A stretch of DNA of 64,000 nt from Imperialibacter roseus (GCF_032999765.1 NZ_CP136051.1:5412501-5476500), one strand, 5' to 3'. Positions 1 to 8,669 are shown, counted from the stretch's first letter. Numbers and translations: made by a program. The notes: generated by a model not told the origin, from the letters alone.

Positions 1-1667
1 GTGCAGTCGATAAACACCGAATTGGCCAGGTTCATAGATTCCATTTTTTCTATGAACGCTGAAAGTTCTATGCCCTTTCCTGGCTTGTCCACAAGCTTGC
101 GCCAAGTGTTAAGGTCAATGCCGCCTTCATCAAAAGCCATGTGACGAGAGTTGGCAATACCCACAAGATTGATTTTCAGCGAACGCTCCTCCATGAGGTA
201 GGCCGCTTGTGCTTTGATTTGCTCGATAAGGGTGCTGCCAATCAGCCCGGTACCCACAAGAAACACATTGAGCGATTTTCTATCTGAAAGAAAGAAGGTT
301 TCGTGCAACGAGTTGAGCGCCTTGGAAATATTGGCTCTGTTGATTACCACCGACACGTTGAGCTCCGAGGAACCCTGGGCAATGGCGACGACATTGATGC
401 CGTTTCTGCCAAACGCCTGGAAAAGCTTGCCAGCAATGCCCGGCGTATTCTTCATGTTTTCCCCAATAACAGCGACTATAGACAAGTCTTCCTCAGCCTG
501 GATCCTATCTATCTCTCGGTTTTTGATCTCCTGGGCAAATTCCTCTTTCAATACGTCTCTGGCAATGGTGCCATCTTTTGGGCTCACCGCAAAAGTGATT
601 GAATGCTCGGATGAGGCCTGCGTGATGAGGACGATGTTCACATTTTTCCTGGCAAGCGCTCCAAAAAGCCTCGATGCCACCCCAGGCACACCCGCAATGC
701 CACCACCTATCAGACTAACAAGCGACATGTTTTCAATGGAGGAAATGCCTTTCACCGGGTACTTTTTTCCAGTGCTTTGCTGCGTAATTAAGGTGCCTTC
801 AAATGCCGGGTTAAACGTGTTTCTTATTCGTAGTGGGATCTTCTTCGAAATGGCTGGCTGCAGCGTAGGCGGGTAAATAACCTTGGCCCCAAAGTGCGAC
901 ATTTCCATTGCCTCCACATAGCTTAGGCTCGTCATTGAATAGGCTTCTCTCACCTTGCGTGGGTCGGCTGTCATTACGCCATCTACGTCAGTCCAAATCT
1001 CTACTTCGTCGGCGTCCAATGCAGCAGCTAGGATGGAGGCAGTGTAGTCGGAGCCGCCACGGCCAAGTGTGGTGGTTTCATTTTGTGCAGTGCTGGCAAT
1101 AAAACCTGTAGCTACCACCATCGACTTGTTCCCTTCAAAGAAGCCTTTCACCAAAGCATTGGTTTCCTTGAAATTAACCTTCGATCCGCCGAAATGATTG
1201 TCCGTTCTGATCACCCGGCGGGTGTCGAGAAACGTAGCGTTTATTCCAATCTTTTGCAGGTAAAGTGTGATTATATTGGCTGAAAGTCGCTCACCAAAGC
1301 TCTGTATCAAATCCAGCGATCGAACGGAAAGCTCTTTGATAAGGAACACCCCGTGAAGCATGTCCTTCAACTCTGCAAACAGCTTGTCAATGGTGTCCCG
1401 CCCTTCAGGGTGGAGTTTGTTATCATTGAGGCGCTTCATGGTGTCGAGGTGCAGCAGTCGCAGTCGCTCCAAATCCACCAGGTACGACTCATCGCCGGAA
1501 ACTGCCACATCACCCAGCGCAATAAGCCGGTTGGTAACACCGCTCATAGCAGAAACTACCACGACAACTTCGGTTCCCTGCTTTTGGTAATCCTGAAGGA
1601 TAGCCGCCACCTTTCGTATATTTTCCGAGGACCCCACTGAAGTGCCTCCGAACTTTAAGACTTTCAT
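1..1667 (-). CDS. thrA: Bifunctional aspartate kinase / homoserine dehydrogenase, C-terminus cut by window edge
   Basis: Catalyses the first and third steps of the aspartate pathway to threonine and methionine: phosphorylation of aspartate and reduction of aspartate semialdehyde to homoserine. The reverse-strand reading opens at ATG 1667 with MKVLKFGGTSVGS, carrying the KFGGTS kinase motif at residues 5-10. A kinase domain follows, then paired ACT-type regulatory segments. From about residue 470 comes the NAD(P)-binding start of the homoserine dehydrogenase half (VFLVGTGLIGS). The reading frame is still open at base 1, so roughly 555 residues are visible and the rest of the dehydrogenase lies outside. 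The two-domain fusion is what distinguishes it from stand-alone LysC-type kinases. Feedback control by threonine is known for the family and is not tested here. Confidence 0.95.
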   Translation of the reverse strand, partial: MKVLKFGGTSVGSSENIRKVAAILQDYQKQGTEVVVVVSAMSGVTNRLIALGDVAVSGDESYLVDLERLRLLHLDTMKRLNDNKLHPEGRDTIDKLFAELKDMLHGVFLIKELSVRSLDLIQSFGERLSANIITLYLQKIGINATFLDTRRVIRTDNHFGGSKVNFKETNALVKGFFEGNKSMVVATGFIASTAQNETTTLGRGGSDYTASILAAALDADEVEIWTDVDGVMTADPRKVREAYSMTSLSYVEAMEMSHFGAKVIYPPTLQPAISKKIPLRIRNTFNPAFEGTLITQQSTGKKYPVKGISSIENMSLVSLIGGGIAGVPGVASRLFGALARKNVNIVLITQASSEHSITFAVSPKDGTIARDVLKEEFAQEIKNREIDRIQAEEDLSIVAVIGENMKNTPGIAGKLFQAFGRNGINVVAIAQGSSELNVSVVINRANISKALNSLHETFFLSDRKSLNVFLVGTGLIGSTLIEQIKAQAAYLMEERSLKINLVGIANSRHMAFDEGGIDLNTWRKLVDKPGKGIELSAFIEKMESMNLANSVFIDC

Positions 1668-1977
1668 AAATTCTCAAAAAAATTTAGTCCACAGACAGCC
1701 CACACTGACCAATCATCTTTTGTTTCGAGAAAGATTTATCACCGATTTCGACCGTCAAAAATAGGAATCGGCAAATTTGATAAAAGAATTACCAAAAAGA
1801 GAATGAAGTTGGGAAAAAACAGGTACAACGGTTTGATATTGCAAAATAATGAACTGAATGACAGGCACTACTGCGCTTTGACAGATTTATGTTATCCTAT
1901 GCCGCTGGCAATGCCAACGAACGGGGCTAATAATACGTCTATTAGCCGATAGAAATAATGGAAAATGCCCGGGAAGT
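1668..1977. other. Divergent intergenic region with a small inverted repeat
   Basis: This 310-base gap separates thrA (leftward) from the first DUF4249 gene (rightward), so it should hold promoters for both. A 7-bp inverted repeat, GGCTAAT ... ATTAGCC, lies at 1925-1947 with 9 bases between the arms, about 30 bases before the DUF4249 start codon. It could be an operator or a leader hairpin. I see no convincing attenuator peptide for thrA and no RNA gene. Confidence 0.4.
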
Positions 1978-3102
1978 ATGATCGACCTGCTTAAACGAAT
2001 GATAACCAGACGACACGTCACCCTTTCTCTAACGTTAATTTTGGTCGGTTGCATAGAGCCAATCGAGCCAGAACTGGGGGTTTTTGATTATCTCATGGTC
2101 GTTGAAGGTCATGTCTCCAATCTCGATGAGGTAAATACCGTCAGGCTTTCACGCACCAAACCTCTCAGTGTGGAATATGGTGGAGTTGAAGTTGGCGCTC
2201 TGGTGTATGTGGAAGACCAGGAGGGCGCTAAATTTTACTTTGAAGAGTCCAGCCCGGGAATCTACCAGAGTGACCCCACATGTTTCGTTGGCCAAACGGG
2301 CAACTCGTATGCTTTGCACATAGAAACACTTTATGGCGGAACCTACCAATCCAAGCCCATTTTACTCAACACTGCGCCAGATATCGATAGCTTGTATTTT
2401 GAAAGGGAACGTCGGCTAACTAATGAAGGAACTACCAAAGACGGTATTAAAATACTTCTAGACTCTCATGATCCTGAAGGGCTCACCCAATACTTCCGCT
2501 ATGAATGGGAAGAGACGTACCAAATCAAAGTTCCCTATCCACAGGATATCAGCGTGTGGGTTTGTTACAACACCGAGACAAACTCCGATATTCTTACGGC
2601 AAACACCAGTCAGCTCAAAGAGTCAAGAGTCAGCCAACTCGAAATAAAGTATATAAGCACAGATGGCTACCAGCTTCGCTCATTGTACAGGTTGTTGGTT
2701 CGTCAATATGCCCTCAGCAGCACCGGTATAAAGTATTGGACTGAACTCAAAAAAATTTCAGAGAGCCAGGGCACACTCTTCGATCCGCTACCGTACGATT
2801 TGCCGAGCAATCTCTTTAACCCTAATAATCCTGACGAGCAGGTAATCGGCTTTTTTGATGTGGGTGCTGTAACCGAAAAAGAAATTTACATCGACAGAAG
2901 CCAGCTTTTGGAATTAGATTTTGCTTCGGATGGATGTTCTTCGAAGCTCGTGGAGGTGTCTGGCGGTGGAAGTCCGCCGGCTGGCTATTGCCTCGCAAGT
3001 CAGGGGCCATATGGGTCGGGCATAAATTATTACGCCCCGGAGTACTGCTGCGACTGTCGGCTATATGGTGAGCTGGACGAGCCAGACTTTTGGCCAAATT
3101 GA
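1978..3102 (+). CDS. DUF4249 family lipoprotein (first of a tandem pair)
   Basis: Function unknown. Proteins of this Bacteroidota family are predicted outer-membrane or periplasmic lipoproteins often found beside TonB-dependent receptors. The N-terminus is a lipoprotein signal with the cleavage box LILVGC (Cys25), followed by IEPIEPEL and the family's typical VVEGHVSN and VRLSRTKPL segments. The C-terminus has the conserved Cys pair and the ending PDFWPN. At 374 residues it matches the usual family length. An internal ATG at residue 8 would also leave a working signal peptide, so the exact start is uncertain. The next gene is a clear paralog 39 bases downstream, so this is a tandem duplication. 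No TonB receptor is adjacent. Confidence 0.88.
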   Translation: MIDLLKRMITRRHVTLSLTLILVGCIEPIEPELGVFDYLMVVEGHVSNLDEVNTVRLSRTKPLSVEYGGVEVGALVYVEDQEGAKFYFEESSPGIYQSDPTCFVGQTGNSYALHIETLYGGTYQSKPILLNTAPDIDSLYFERERRLTNEGTTKDGIKILLDSHDPEGLTQYFRYEWEETYQIKVPYPQDISVWVCYNTETNSDILTANTSQLKESRVSQLEIKYISTDGYQLRSLYRLLVRQYALSSTGIKYWTELKKISESQGTLFDPLPYDLPSNLFNPNNPDEQVIGFFDVGAVTEKEIYIDRSQLLELDFASDGCSSKLVEVSGGGSPPAGYCLASQGPYGSGINYYAPEYCCDCRLYGELDEPDFWPN

Positions 3103-3134
3103 TCTTAAGAAAGTTTAGAACATGCTAGTTAACT

Positions 3135-3142
3135 TAGCTTTG
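3135..3142 (+). promoter_or_regulatory. Candidate Bacteroidota -7 promoter box (TAGCTTTG)
   Basis: TAGCTTTG fits the TAnnTTTG consensus known for the main Bacteroidota sigma factor. An upstream TTTA near 3113 would be a weak -33 element. Initiation would fall about 6 bases further on, which favours the ATG at 3154 over the GTG at 3142 as start of the next gene and implies a very short leader. Confidence 0.4.
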
Positions 3143-3153
3143 TGCAATGCTAT

Positions 3154-4344
3154 ATGAACTTCGTATTGAAAGCACGCCACGTTTTTAAAGGGGCTGGCGG
3201 CCTGCTATTTTTCGTTTGCTTTTGCACATCATGTATAGAGCCTTTCACCCCAGAACCAAATGAAACTCAGAGGCTGCTTGTAGTGGAGGGCCACATCTCG
3301 GACAGTCCTGAACCTTATACAATACGGTTATCAAGAGCACAGCCATTAAATAGTGGGGGTTCAATTCCCGAATCTGGCGCCGCAGTATTTGTGAGGAATA
3401 ACGAGGGGACTGCATATGATTTTACAGAGGTGAGCCCGGGCACATACCAAAGCGATCCTGCTTGCTTCAAAGGCGTACGAGGCGCAACTTATCAGCTCCA
3501 TATCGAAACCACCGACGGGGGCCAATACGAGTCGGTCGAAGTGCTGCTCAAAGCCACTCCACCCATCGACAGCGTGTACTTTGAAAGAGAAAAACGTTTT
3601 ACCGATGTTACTGGAAAAGAACTTGATGGCATCAAAGCTCTTGTTGACACGCATGACCCTGAAAGAAAAACACGGTACTACAGATATGAATGGATTTCAA
3701 CCTTTCAAATAAAGGTGCCTTTTCCCTCCCAATGGGAGCTGGCGCCGGATGGAAGCTTCGCCCAAGTTGAGTTTTACCACATCTGTTATAACTCCGACAC
3801 AAGCCGAACAATTCTTACCACAAACACTCTCCAACTCAATGAAGATCGGGTCACAGCCTTCGAACTAGATTACGTCAATACCATTAGCTACCGCTTAAGA
3901 ACGATGTACAGCGTGTTGGTACGTCAGTATGCTCTTGACGAAAGGGGGCATTCTTATTGGAGCCAATTGAATAAAAATTCCGAAAACCTTGGCACTCTAT
4001 TCGACCCAACTCCCTATCCCATTGTTGGCAACCTAACAAGCAGTACTAGTCCGGATGAGGTAGTACTTGGCTATTTTGATGCCAGCTCAGTCGAAGAAAA
4101 GAGGCTGTATGTAACAAGGGACGAGCTTGATGACCTTGGGCTATCCTTCCCGACCAATCCTTGTGTGCTGCAGGCCGATACTGTAAAGGGTGGCTATGAC
4201 GAAATGCTCCTTCGGCTTAGCTGGGGGCAACGGATAATCACAATTCCGGGATTTGGAAGCGGTGCTTTGATAATGGGCCCAGCAGAATGCAGCGACTGTC
4301 GTTTGCTCGGCGATGCTGATGCTCCTGATTTCTGGGAAAACTAA
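3154..4344 (+). CDS. DUF4249 family lipoprotein (second of a tandem pair)
   Basis: Paralog of the preceding gene, of unknown function. Starting at ATG 3154 gives 396 residues with a lipoprotein signal ending FVCFCTSC (Cys27), then IEPFTPEPN, VVEGHISDS and IRLSRAQPL, which align with the neighbour segment by segment. The shared blocks DSVYFEREKRFT, RYYRYEW, YRLRTMYSVLVRQYAL and the C-terminal CSDCRLLGDADAPDFW show that the two genes arose by duplication and have since diverged. A GTG at 3142 is in frame, but the promoter-like TAGCTTTG box overlaps it, so the ATG is preferred. The usual partner, a TonB-dependent receptor, is missing from this locus. The pair may bind an exported or outer-membrane partner encoded elsewhere; that is inference. 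Confidence 0.87.
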   Translation: MNFVLKARHVFKGAGGLLFFVCFCTSCIEPFTPEPNETQRLLVVEGHISDSPEPYTIRLSRAQPLNSGGSIPESGAAVFVRNNEGTAYDFTEVSPGTYQSDPACFKGVRGATYQLHIETTDGGQYESVEVLLKATPPIDSVYFEREKRFTDVTGKELDGIKALVDTHDPERKTRYYRYEWISTFQIKVPFPSQWELAPDGSFAQVEFYHICYNSDTSRTILTTNTLQLNEDRVTAFELDYVNTISYRLRTMYSVLVRQYALDERGHSYWSQLNKNSENLGTLFDPTPYPIVGNLTSSTSPDEVVLGYFDASSVEEKRLYVTRDELDDLGLSFPTNPCVLQADTVKGGYDEMLLRLSWGQRIITIPGFGSGALIMGPAECSDCRLLGDADAPDFWEN

Positions 4345-4374
4345 TTTCTAAAATCAGTATCTTTCTCGTCACGC

Positions 4375-5088
4375 ATGAAACACTCAAAAATCCTTCTCCT
4401 GCTTCCTATAGCATTTTTTTGCTGTAGCGATCCTTCACTCACTCCAGCGTCGTTGCTTGAAAAATCCATAGAAGTCCACGACCCAAACAACTACTGGCCC
4501 CAGCTTGACAACCGCTTCCACATGTCCATCAAGCGAGATGGGAAAGCAGAAAGGCACTTCTCTATTCTTATTAATAATCCTGAAGGCATTTTTGAATATG
4601 CCCTGCAGCAGGGCGACAGCACCGTCACGCAGGGAGTACGACATGGTGAGTATTACGTCTCGATAAATGGCAGTTCAAACTTCAATGATGAAATAAAAAC
4701 TAAATTTCAGCTAAGTGAAGAGCGAACCCAGTACCTCAAAGAGGTATACGAATACCTATACGGCGTGCCGATGAAGCTCAAAGACCCTGGAACCATTATA
4801 GCCCCTGTTTTGAATGAAGAGACATTTAACGGAAAGGCCTGTTGGGTAGTGAAAGTGACTTATGAGCCCTCCACTGACGATGAAACCTGGTATTTCTACA
4901 TTGACAAGGAGACCTTTCTCCTGGCCGGCTATCGTTTCTATTTTGACGAGAGCAAAGGGGAGGGGGAGTTCATTTTTGTTGACAGCTATCAATCGCTGAA
5001 TGGCTTACAGCTTCCTAAACTCAAAAAATGGCATTGGAACAAAGACAGTACTCACTTCAGAACCGACGAATTGCTCAAAATAGAGTAG
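4375..5088 (+). CDS. DUF6503 family lipoprotein
   Basis: Exported lipoprotein of unknown function, 237 residues. The signal peptide MKHSKILLLLPIAFFCCSD places the lipidated cysteine at residue 17 or 18. The body has the pattern seen in DUF6503 proteins: an early SLLEKSIEVHDP helix, a middle of beta strands, and a C-terminal half rich in Trp and Tyr (ETWYFYIDKETFLLAGYRF, then LQLPKLKKWHW) that resembles LolA/LolB-like half-barrel folds. It follows the DUF4249 pair by 30 bases on the same strand and may be cotranscribed. A TATCTTTC element at 4358-4365, one mismatch from the TAnnTTTG box, could also give it its own promoter. Confidence 0.8.
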   Translation: MKHSKILLLLPIAFFCCSDPSLTPASLLEKSIEVHDPNNYWPQLDNRFHMSIKRDGKAERHFSILINNPEGIFEYALQQGDSTVTQGVRHGEYYVSINGSSNFNDEIKTKFQLSEERTQYLKEVYEYLYGVPMKLKDPGTIIAPVLNEETFNGKACWVVKVTYEPSTDDETWYFYIDKETFLLAGYRFYFDESKGEGEFIFVDSYQSLNGLQLPKLKKWHWNKDSTHFRTDELLKIE

Positions 5089-5104
5089 CTATTGTCCTGA
5101 AGCC

Positions 5105-5692
5105 CTACTCCTTCAACACCATATCAATACACATCACCGCACCCAAAATCAGAATCCTCAAAGGGTGGTCGGCAGGCACTTTGTCGTTGATCTGAAGCAT
5201 ATAATTGTCTGCAGAGGTAAACATCTCCCGGCCCAACCCTGCCCATTGTTTGCTCACTTGCGCAAATTCAACATTGTCTTTGACGAACTTGAAATCCCAA
5301 CTTGTCCACCGGCCCTGAAGTGTACACATAAATGTTTCGCTGGCATCCAGCACGTCAAACTTCCCTCCGATGGAAAAGAACTTCTGTTTGAATTTACCCA
5401 CCAATTGGTCGTTCGCATCTAGTACTTCCACATTCGACAGAATGATAGATACTCCCCGCTTCACTGTCAAAAGCTTTTCACCCATGGGCGTCCTGATCTC
5501 AATGTGAAACGGTGTCATCCTCTTATAGTCAGTGAACCTTAATATTTTCGAAAAGAACCCCAGGTTTTCCTCCCGACAGTGAAGGATCACTTCCTGTGAG
5601 TTCGGGTCATGGATGTCGTAATTGTTGGCTGCTTTGAAAACACCTGTGTGTTCTTTGACAAAGAATAAGTTGCGGTTGAGTGCTGCGTTCAT
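5105..5692 (-). CDS. Phospholipid scramblase-related / LURP-one-like protein
   Basis: A 195-residue soluble protein with the twelve-strand beta-barrel pattern of the scramblase/LOR superfamily. Visible features are the opening LNRNLFFVKEHTGVFKAANNYDI, the TPMGEKLLTVKRG strand pair, and a hydrophobic C-terminal helix (PLRILILGAVMCIDMVL) typical of the fold, in which a buried helix threads the barrel. The bacterial members have no established biochemical role, and lipid scrambling should not be assumed. It is convergent with the DUF6503 gene, only 16 bases apart, and lies next to the toxin-antitoxin pair without obvious coupling. Confidence 0.78.
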   Translation of the reverse strand: MNAALNRNLFFVKEHTGVFKAANNYDIHDPNSQEVILHCREENLGFFSKILRFTDYKRMTPFHIEIRTPMGEKLLTVKRGVSIILSNVEVLDANDQLVGKFKQKFFSIGGKFDVLDASETFMCTLQGRWTSWDFKFVKDNVEFAQVSKQWAGLGREMFTSADNYMLQINDKVPADHPLRILILGAVMCIDMVLKE

Positions 5693-5770
5693 AAATAATC
5701 TGTTGGCGGATAACTATCAATAATATGTTTGGAGAAAAGTAATCAAAAATGAGCTTCCAGTACAGTCCCA

Positions 5771-6037
5771 TTATTCATAATGAGTCCACATTCTAAGCAC
5801 TTTTACAGTTTTCTCTTCTTCCAGTACCTGGTAAACAAGTCGATGCTGAATATTAATCCTGCGGGAATAGGCTCCAGACAAATCACCGAGAAGTCTTTCA
5901 TAAGGGGGGTAGTCTTGAAAGGGGTTAGACTCCAATATTTTGAGAAGCTCCTCTACTTTAGATTTGAGCCCTCCAGATGCCGCTTTTTTCGCATCCTTCT
6001 GCGCCTGTATTGTGTAAACCAGCTTGTAATTGTTCAC
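5771..6037 (-). CDS. yoeB: Txe/YoeB family ribosome-dependent mRNA endonuclease toxin
   Basis: Toxin of a type II toxin-antitoxin module; family members cut mRNA in the ribosomal A site when free of antitoxin. The protein is about 88 residues and has the YoeB layout: an N-terminal helix with QAQKDAKKA, the LLKILESNPF segment, PPYERLLGDLSGAYSRRINIQHRLVYQV, and a C-terminus ending RMWTHYE, matching the HY ending that carries the catalytic histidine in the family. A TTG at 6040 is in frame. I prefer the GTG at 6037 because it overlaps the antitoxin stop as GTGA, the usual translational coupling in these modules. The gene looks intact. Confidence 0.9.
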   Translation of the reverse strand: MNNYKLVYTIQAQKDAKKAASGGLKSKVEELLKILESNPFQDYPPYERLLGDLSGAYSRRINIQHRLVYQVLEEEKTVKVLRMWTHYE

Positions 6038-6276
6038 CAATCCAACTTATCTGTTGTTTTTTCGAGAGGTGTTTTCAATCCATCCATGATGGACTCTCTC
6101 ATCCCGGGAATCGAAGTCAGGTAAAGTGTTTCCTGAATAGCACGCCAGTCTTCTTCACTTACCAGCACAGCGTTATTCCTCTTTCCAGTAATCTGAACGG
6201 GTTGGTGAGTCTCGGTGGCCTCGTCTATGAGCTTGTAGATATTCTTCCTGGCTTCTGTAATTGATAAGCTCTTCAT
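6034..6276 (-). CDS. yefM: YefM/Phd family antitoxin
   Basis: Antitoxin partner of the YoeB toxin directly downstream. The 80-residue protein has the Phd/YefM N-terminal fold (SLSITEARKNIYKLIDEA, then PVQITGKRNNAVLVSEEDW), which binds DNA as a dimer, and a charged C-terminal tail (LKTPLEKTTDKLDW) that would wrap and neutralise the toxin. It ends in TGA overlapping the toxin GTG by 4 bases. A pair of GTAC-cored half-sites with centres 12 bp apart lies just upstream (6286-6301), the arrangement described for yefM-yoeB autoregulation. Confidence 0.92.
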   Translation of the reverse strand: MKSLSITEARKNIYKLIDEATETHQPVQITGKRNNAVLVSEEDWRAIQETLYLTSIPGMRESIMDGLKTPLEKTTDKLDW

Positions 6277-6285
6277 AGCATAAAC

Positions 6286-6301
6286 GTACGCTTTTGCGTA
6301 C
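6286..6301. promoter_or_regulatory. Candidate YefM-YoeB operator (paired GTAC half-sites)
   Basis: GTACGC TTTT GCGTAC is a perfect 6-bp inverted repeat 9 bases upstream of the yefM ATG at 6276. It holds two GTAC cores whose centres are 12 bp apart. The E. coli yefM-yoeB operator is known, from memory, to use TGTACA cores with the same 12-bp spacing, so this is a good candidate autoregulatory site. Confidence 0.6.
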
Positions 6302-6328
6302 TTTTTAGCAAGGTTCCAATAAAAAATG

Positions 6329-6412
6329 TCAACCCAAAAACGAAATCAGCACCCCACCAGCCATGGCTGATCCTATCACTCCAGAGATATCGCTGGCCAT
6401 GACATATTGTAG
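6329..6412 (-). pseudogene. 3'-end fragment of an oadB-like gene (copy C)
   Basis: Read on the minus strand, this segment encodes LQYVMASDISGVIGSAM, then AGGVLISFLG and a stop. It matches the last 27 codons of the intact oadB that ends at 9730, with four substitutions (A to V, N to D, V to M, A to G). The similarity stops abruptly upstream of the LQY codons and does not continue beyond the stop codon. It lies between the T9SS protein gene and yefM, in the same orientation as oadB. It could be a relic of a deleted oadB copy or an attachment-site-like duplication. Confidence 0.8.
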
Positions 6413-6482
6413 CCGGAGCTTTAATATGATTAAAGAACAGACCAAGAGTAGTTGAGAAAATATCCGTGAGTTTGGCTTTCAA

Positions 6483-8579
6483 CTACTCTATAATAATCCT
6501 CCTAATTATGCTTTGACCACCAGCAAGCTTCACATCTAGCAGATAAAGTCCGGGATTTACAGCATAGGAGTGAAGGTCTATAGTTAGTAAGCTTTTTTCT
6601 TCTATTCCAACATTCTTGTAAACCACCTTCCCTGACAAATCATAAAGATGAATGGCTCCAATATTGATCAGGTTATTGGTTGTTTCAATAGACAAAAGAT
6701 TCGTAGCAGGGTTTGGGTATATCCTAACGTCGTTGGTGTTTTCTGATAAACCGTCCACAAGAAAGCTTCTATAAGAGCCAGCGGTAGCCGCCGCAATGAT
6801 GGAGCCGCTCAGCTCTCCTATCTTTCGGCTGCTTGCATCATGTTTGTTAATAGCAAACAACGTCGACAATGCCAAGGGGTCCTCATCTCCGGAACAGCAA
6901 TACTCAGCTCCTCTCAATCCCAACAATTCACCATCCTTTGTGAAAAATATAGAAAATGAATGCCACTCTTCCCCGTCTACAAATCCAACACTATCAAGTG
7001 CTTCACTATTCCATCTGTATAGTTCCTGTTCACTATACAATAAATAATACTGATCAGACAACCTGTCGATAGCTAAATCAAACCCACCTACCTTACTTTC
7101 ATCAATAGTTGGAATGAATTCCACAACTGAAAGCTCGCCGGTTTCAAAAGAATACTTGTTAATAGATGTGTTTGCAATTTCTTTTGAACCAGGGTGGTAT
7201 TGAATGGCTAGAATTAAATTGTCGGAACTGTCAAAATCCATCGCTATAACTTGTCTTTGTCCTGCTCCGGGTAGATTGACGAGCTCAAATAACTCAGTCA
7301 ATTCCTCTAAGGCCCCGCTTTTTGGGTCCATTTGATACAGGGTTGAGGCAATTGTCGTGAATAATTCTCCTTTTGAGTTAATCGCCATTGGGGATTTTGT
7401 TTGGCCAAAATAGACGTTCCCTAAAGTGCTCTCCGTCTCCAGAGGCAGGTCAAAGCTTTTTAGTTTATTCCCTTCATAAAATGAGTAGTCAATCATCAAA
7501 ATACCATCCTCTGCTGAAACAGTATTCATTTGATACCCTAAGCCGTTTAACCTCACACTGTCAGACAACCTAAACTGATCGTTAGTGACGAACGTAAAAA
7601 AGCTTTCGAATTCTGCAGACTGATTTGGCTCGAAACTTACCTGGAAGGTGAGATATCCAGAGGGTTCTATCTCTACATCTTCTGGCAGATTGGTTGAAAA
7701 AGGAGCATCTACATTTACATCCGATATTCTTAATACCGCATCCCCGTGATTGTAAAAAGTGAAGTTTCTTGTTGTCTTAGAATCTTTTATGGCCTGATCA
7801 AAGAAAATGTTTTTGCTCGTTAAGCCCAGCATTGGCCCTGTTTGTGAACGTTCCCTGAAATATGGCATCATGTCAAAAAGGTCATCTTTCGAAACTGCCA
7901 CCGACTCAGTTGCGGGATCAAAACAATATCTACCGGTTAAGTATAAAGAACCGTATGAGTCTGTCTGAGGAGCAGACGCATAACCATATGAATACTCTTT
8001 CGTTTGCCCACTTTCGAGGGAATAAGCATGGAGCTTCAAACATTCGGAACGGACACCGCAGACGGATCTGTCTTGTTCCACCACCCACAATATTCTTCGG
8101 TAAGAATCATAAGAAAAATCATAAAATGAGTTTTCGTACTGATATACCTGCTTTTCCTCACCGGTTTTTAAATCAAAATGAAAAATTTTAGAATCAACCT
8201 GACTATTGTAAAAAATGGAGCTATCAGTCTCGAACCTAAAGATGCTGCTTGTGTTGAAGAAATCCTTTTTGATAAGTAAATACTCCTTTCCTCCACTTGT
8301 CAAATCCAGCAAGTAGATACCATGATCGTCCGAGCTGGCTAATCTACCACTGGGCGAAAAAACCAGAGGAGAAAGATTCTCTTTCTCAACGGGCGACAGA
8401 TCAATACTCACAGACGAAGCATTCTGAAAAAATGCGTCATACTTTACTAACGAATCTCCACCTTGGGATCTGTAATACCACCCTTCACTGAGGGTGTCCT
8501 GGGCATGGACAGGAAAAAAGAATGTTAAGCTTAGAACGGCTGCCGCCATTAGTTTAGAAACAGTTCTCCTTGAAGGCAT
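6483..8579 (-). CDS. Secreted protein with ASH-like domain and T9SS type A sorting domain
   Basis: A 698-residue exported protein of unknown function. It has a Sec signal peptide (SKLMAAAVLSLTFFFPVHAQ) and a long region of repeated beta-propeller-like strands that would read as surface or matrix structure. Around residues 260-350 is an immunoglobulin-like choice-of-anchor D / ASH segment (TTRNFTFYNHGDAVLRISDV ... GYLTFQVSFEPN). The last 80 residues form a T9SS type A sorting domain: RIYPNPATNLLSIE, IHLYDLSGKVVY, then GLYLLDVKLAGGQSIIRRIII. The SprE/GldKLMN/PorP apparatus elsewhere in the window is the machine expected to export it. It is bracketed by two oadB 3'-end fragments, which suggests it arrived as a cassette. 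Confidence 0.85.
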   Translation of the reverse strand: MPSRRTVSKLMAAAVLSLTFFFPVHAQDTLSEGWYYRSQGGDSLVKYDAFFQNASSVSIDLSPVEKENLSPLVFSPSGRLASSDDHGIYLLDLTSGGKEYLLIKKDFFNTSSIFRFETDSSIFYNSQVDSKIFHFDLKTGEEKQVYQYENSFYDFSYDSYRRILWVVEQDRSVCGVRSECLKLHAYSLESGQTKEYSYGYASAPQTDSYGSLYLTGRYCFDPATESVAVSKDDLFDMMPYFRERSQTGPMLGLTSKNIFFDQAIKDSKTTRNFTFYNHGDAVLRISDVNVDAPFSTNLPEDVEIEPSGYLTFQVSFEPNQSAEFESFFTFVTNDQFRLSDSVRLNGLGYQMNTVSAEDGILMIDYSFYEGNKLKSFDLPLETESTLGNVYFGQTKSPMAINSKGELFTTIASTLYQMDPKSGALEELTELFELVNLPGAGQRQVIAMDFDSSDNLILAIQYHPGSKEIANTSINKYSFETGELSVVEFIPTIDESKVGGFDLAIDRLSDQYYLLYSEQELYRWNSEALDSVGFVDGEEWHSFSIFFTKDGELLGLRGAEYCCSGDEDPLALSTLFAINKHDASSRKIGELSGSIIAAATAGSYRSFLVDGLSENTNDVRIYPNPATNLLSIETTNNLINIGAIHLYDLSGKVVYKNVGIEEKSLLTIDLHSYAVNPGLYLLDVKLAGGQSIIRRIIIE

Positions 8580-8669
8580 AATAAATATTAAAATAGCTGA
8601 TCAAAACAGCTCTAATTTACCTTAAAAATACTTTGCCAAAAAACTTGCAAAAAATATATAGTTGTACTT

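Noticed and set aside
214-876. A 220-residue plus-strand frame opposite thrA
   Set aside because: It is antisense to a strongly conserved kinase/dehydrogenase reading that has clear motifs.
1668-1977. Threonine-type attenuator upstream of thrA
   Set aside because: No short reading frame rich in Thr or Ile codons followed by a terminator hairpin was found on the minus strand.
6273-6482. A 69-residue minus-strand frame between yefM and the T9SS protein gene
   Set aside because: It runs across oadB fragment copy C in a different frame from the preserved OadB reading, has no family features and would replace the natural yefM promoter region. Treated as chance.
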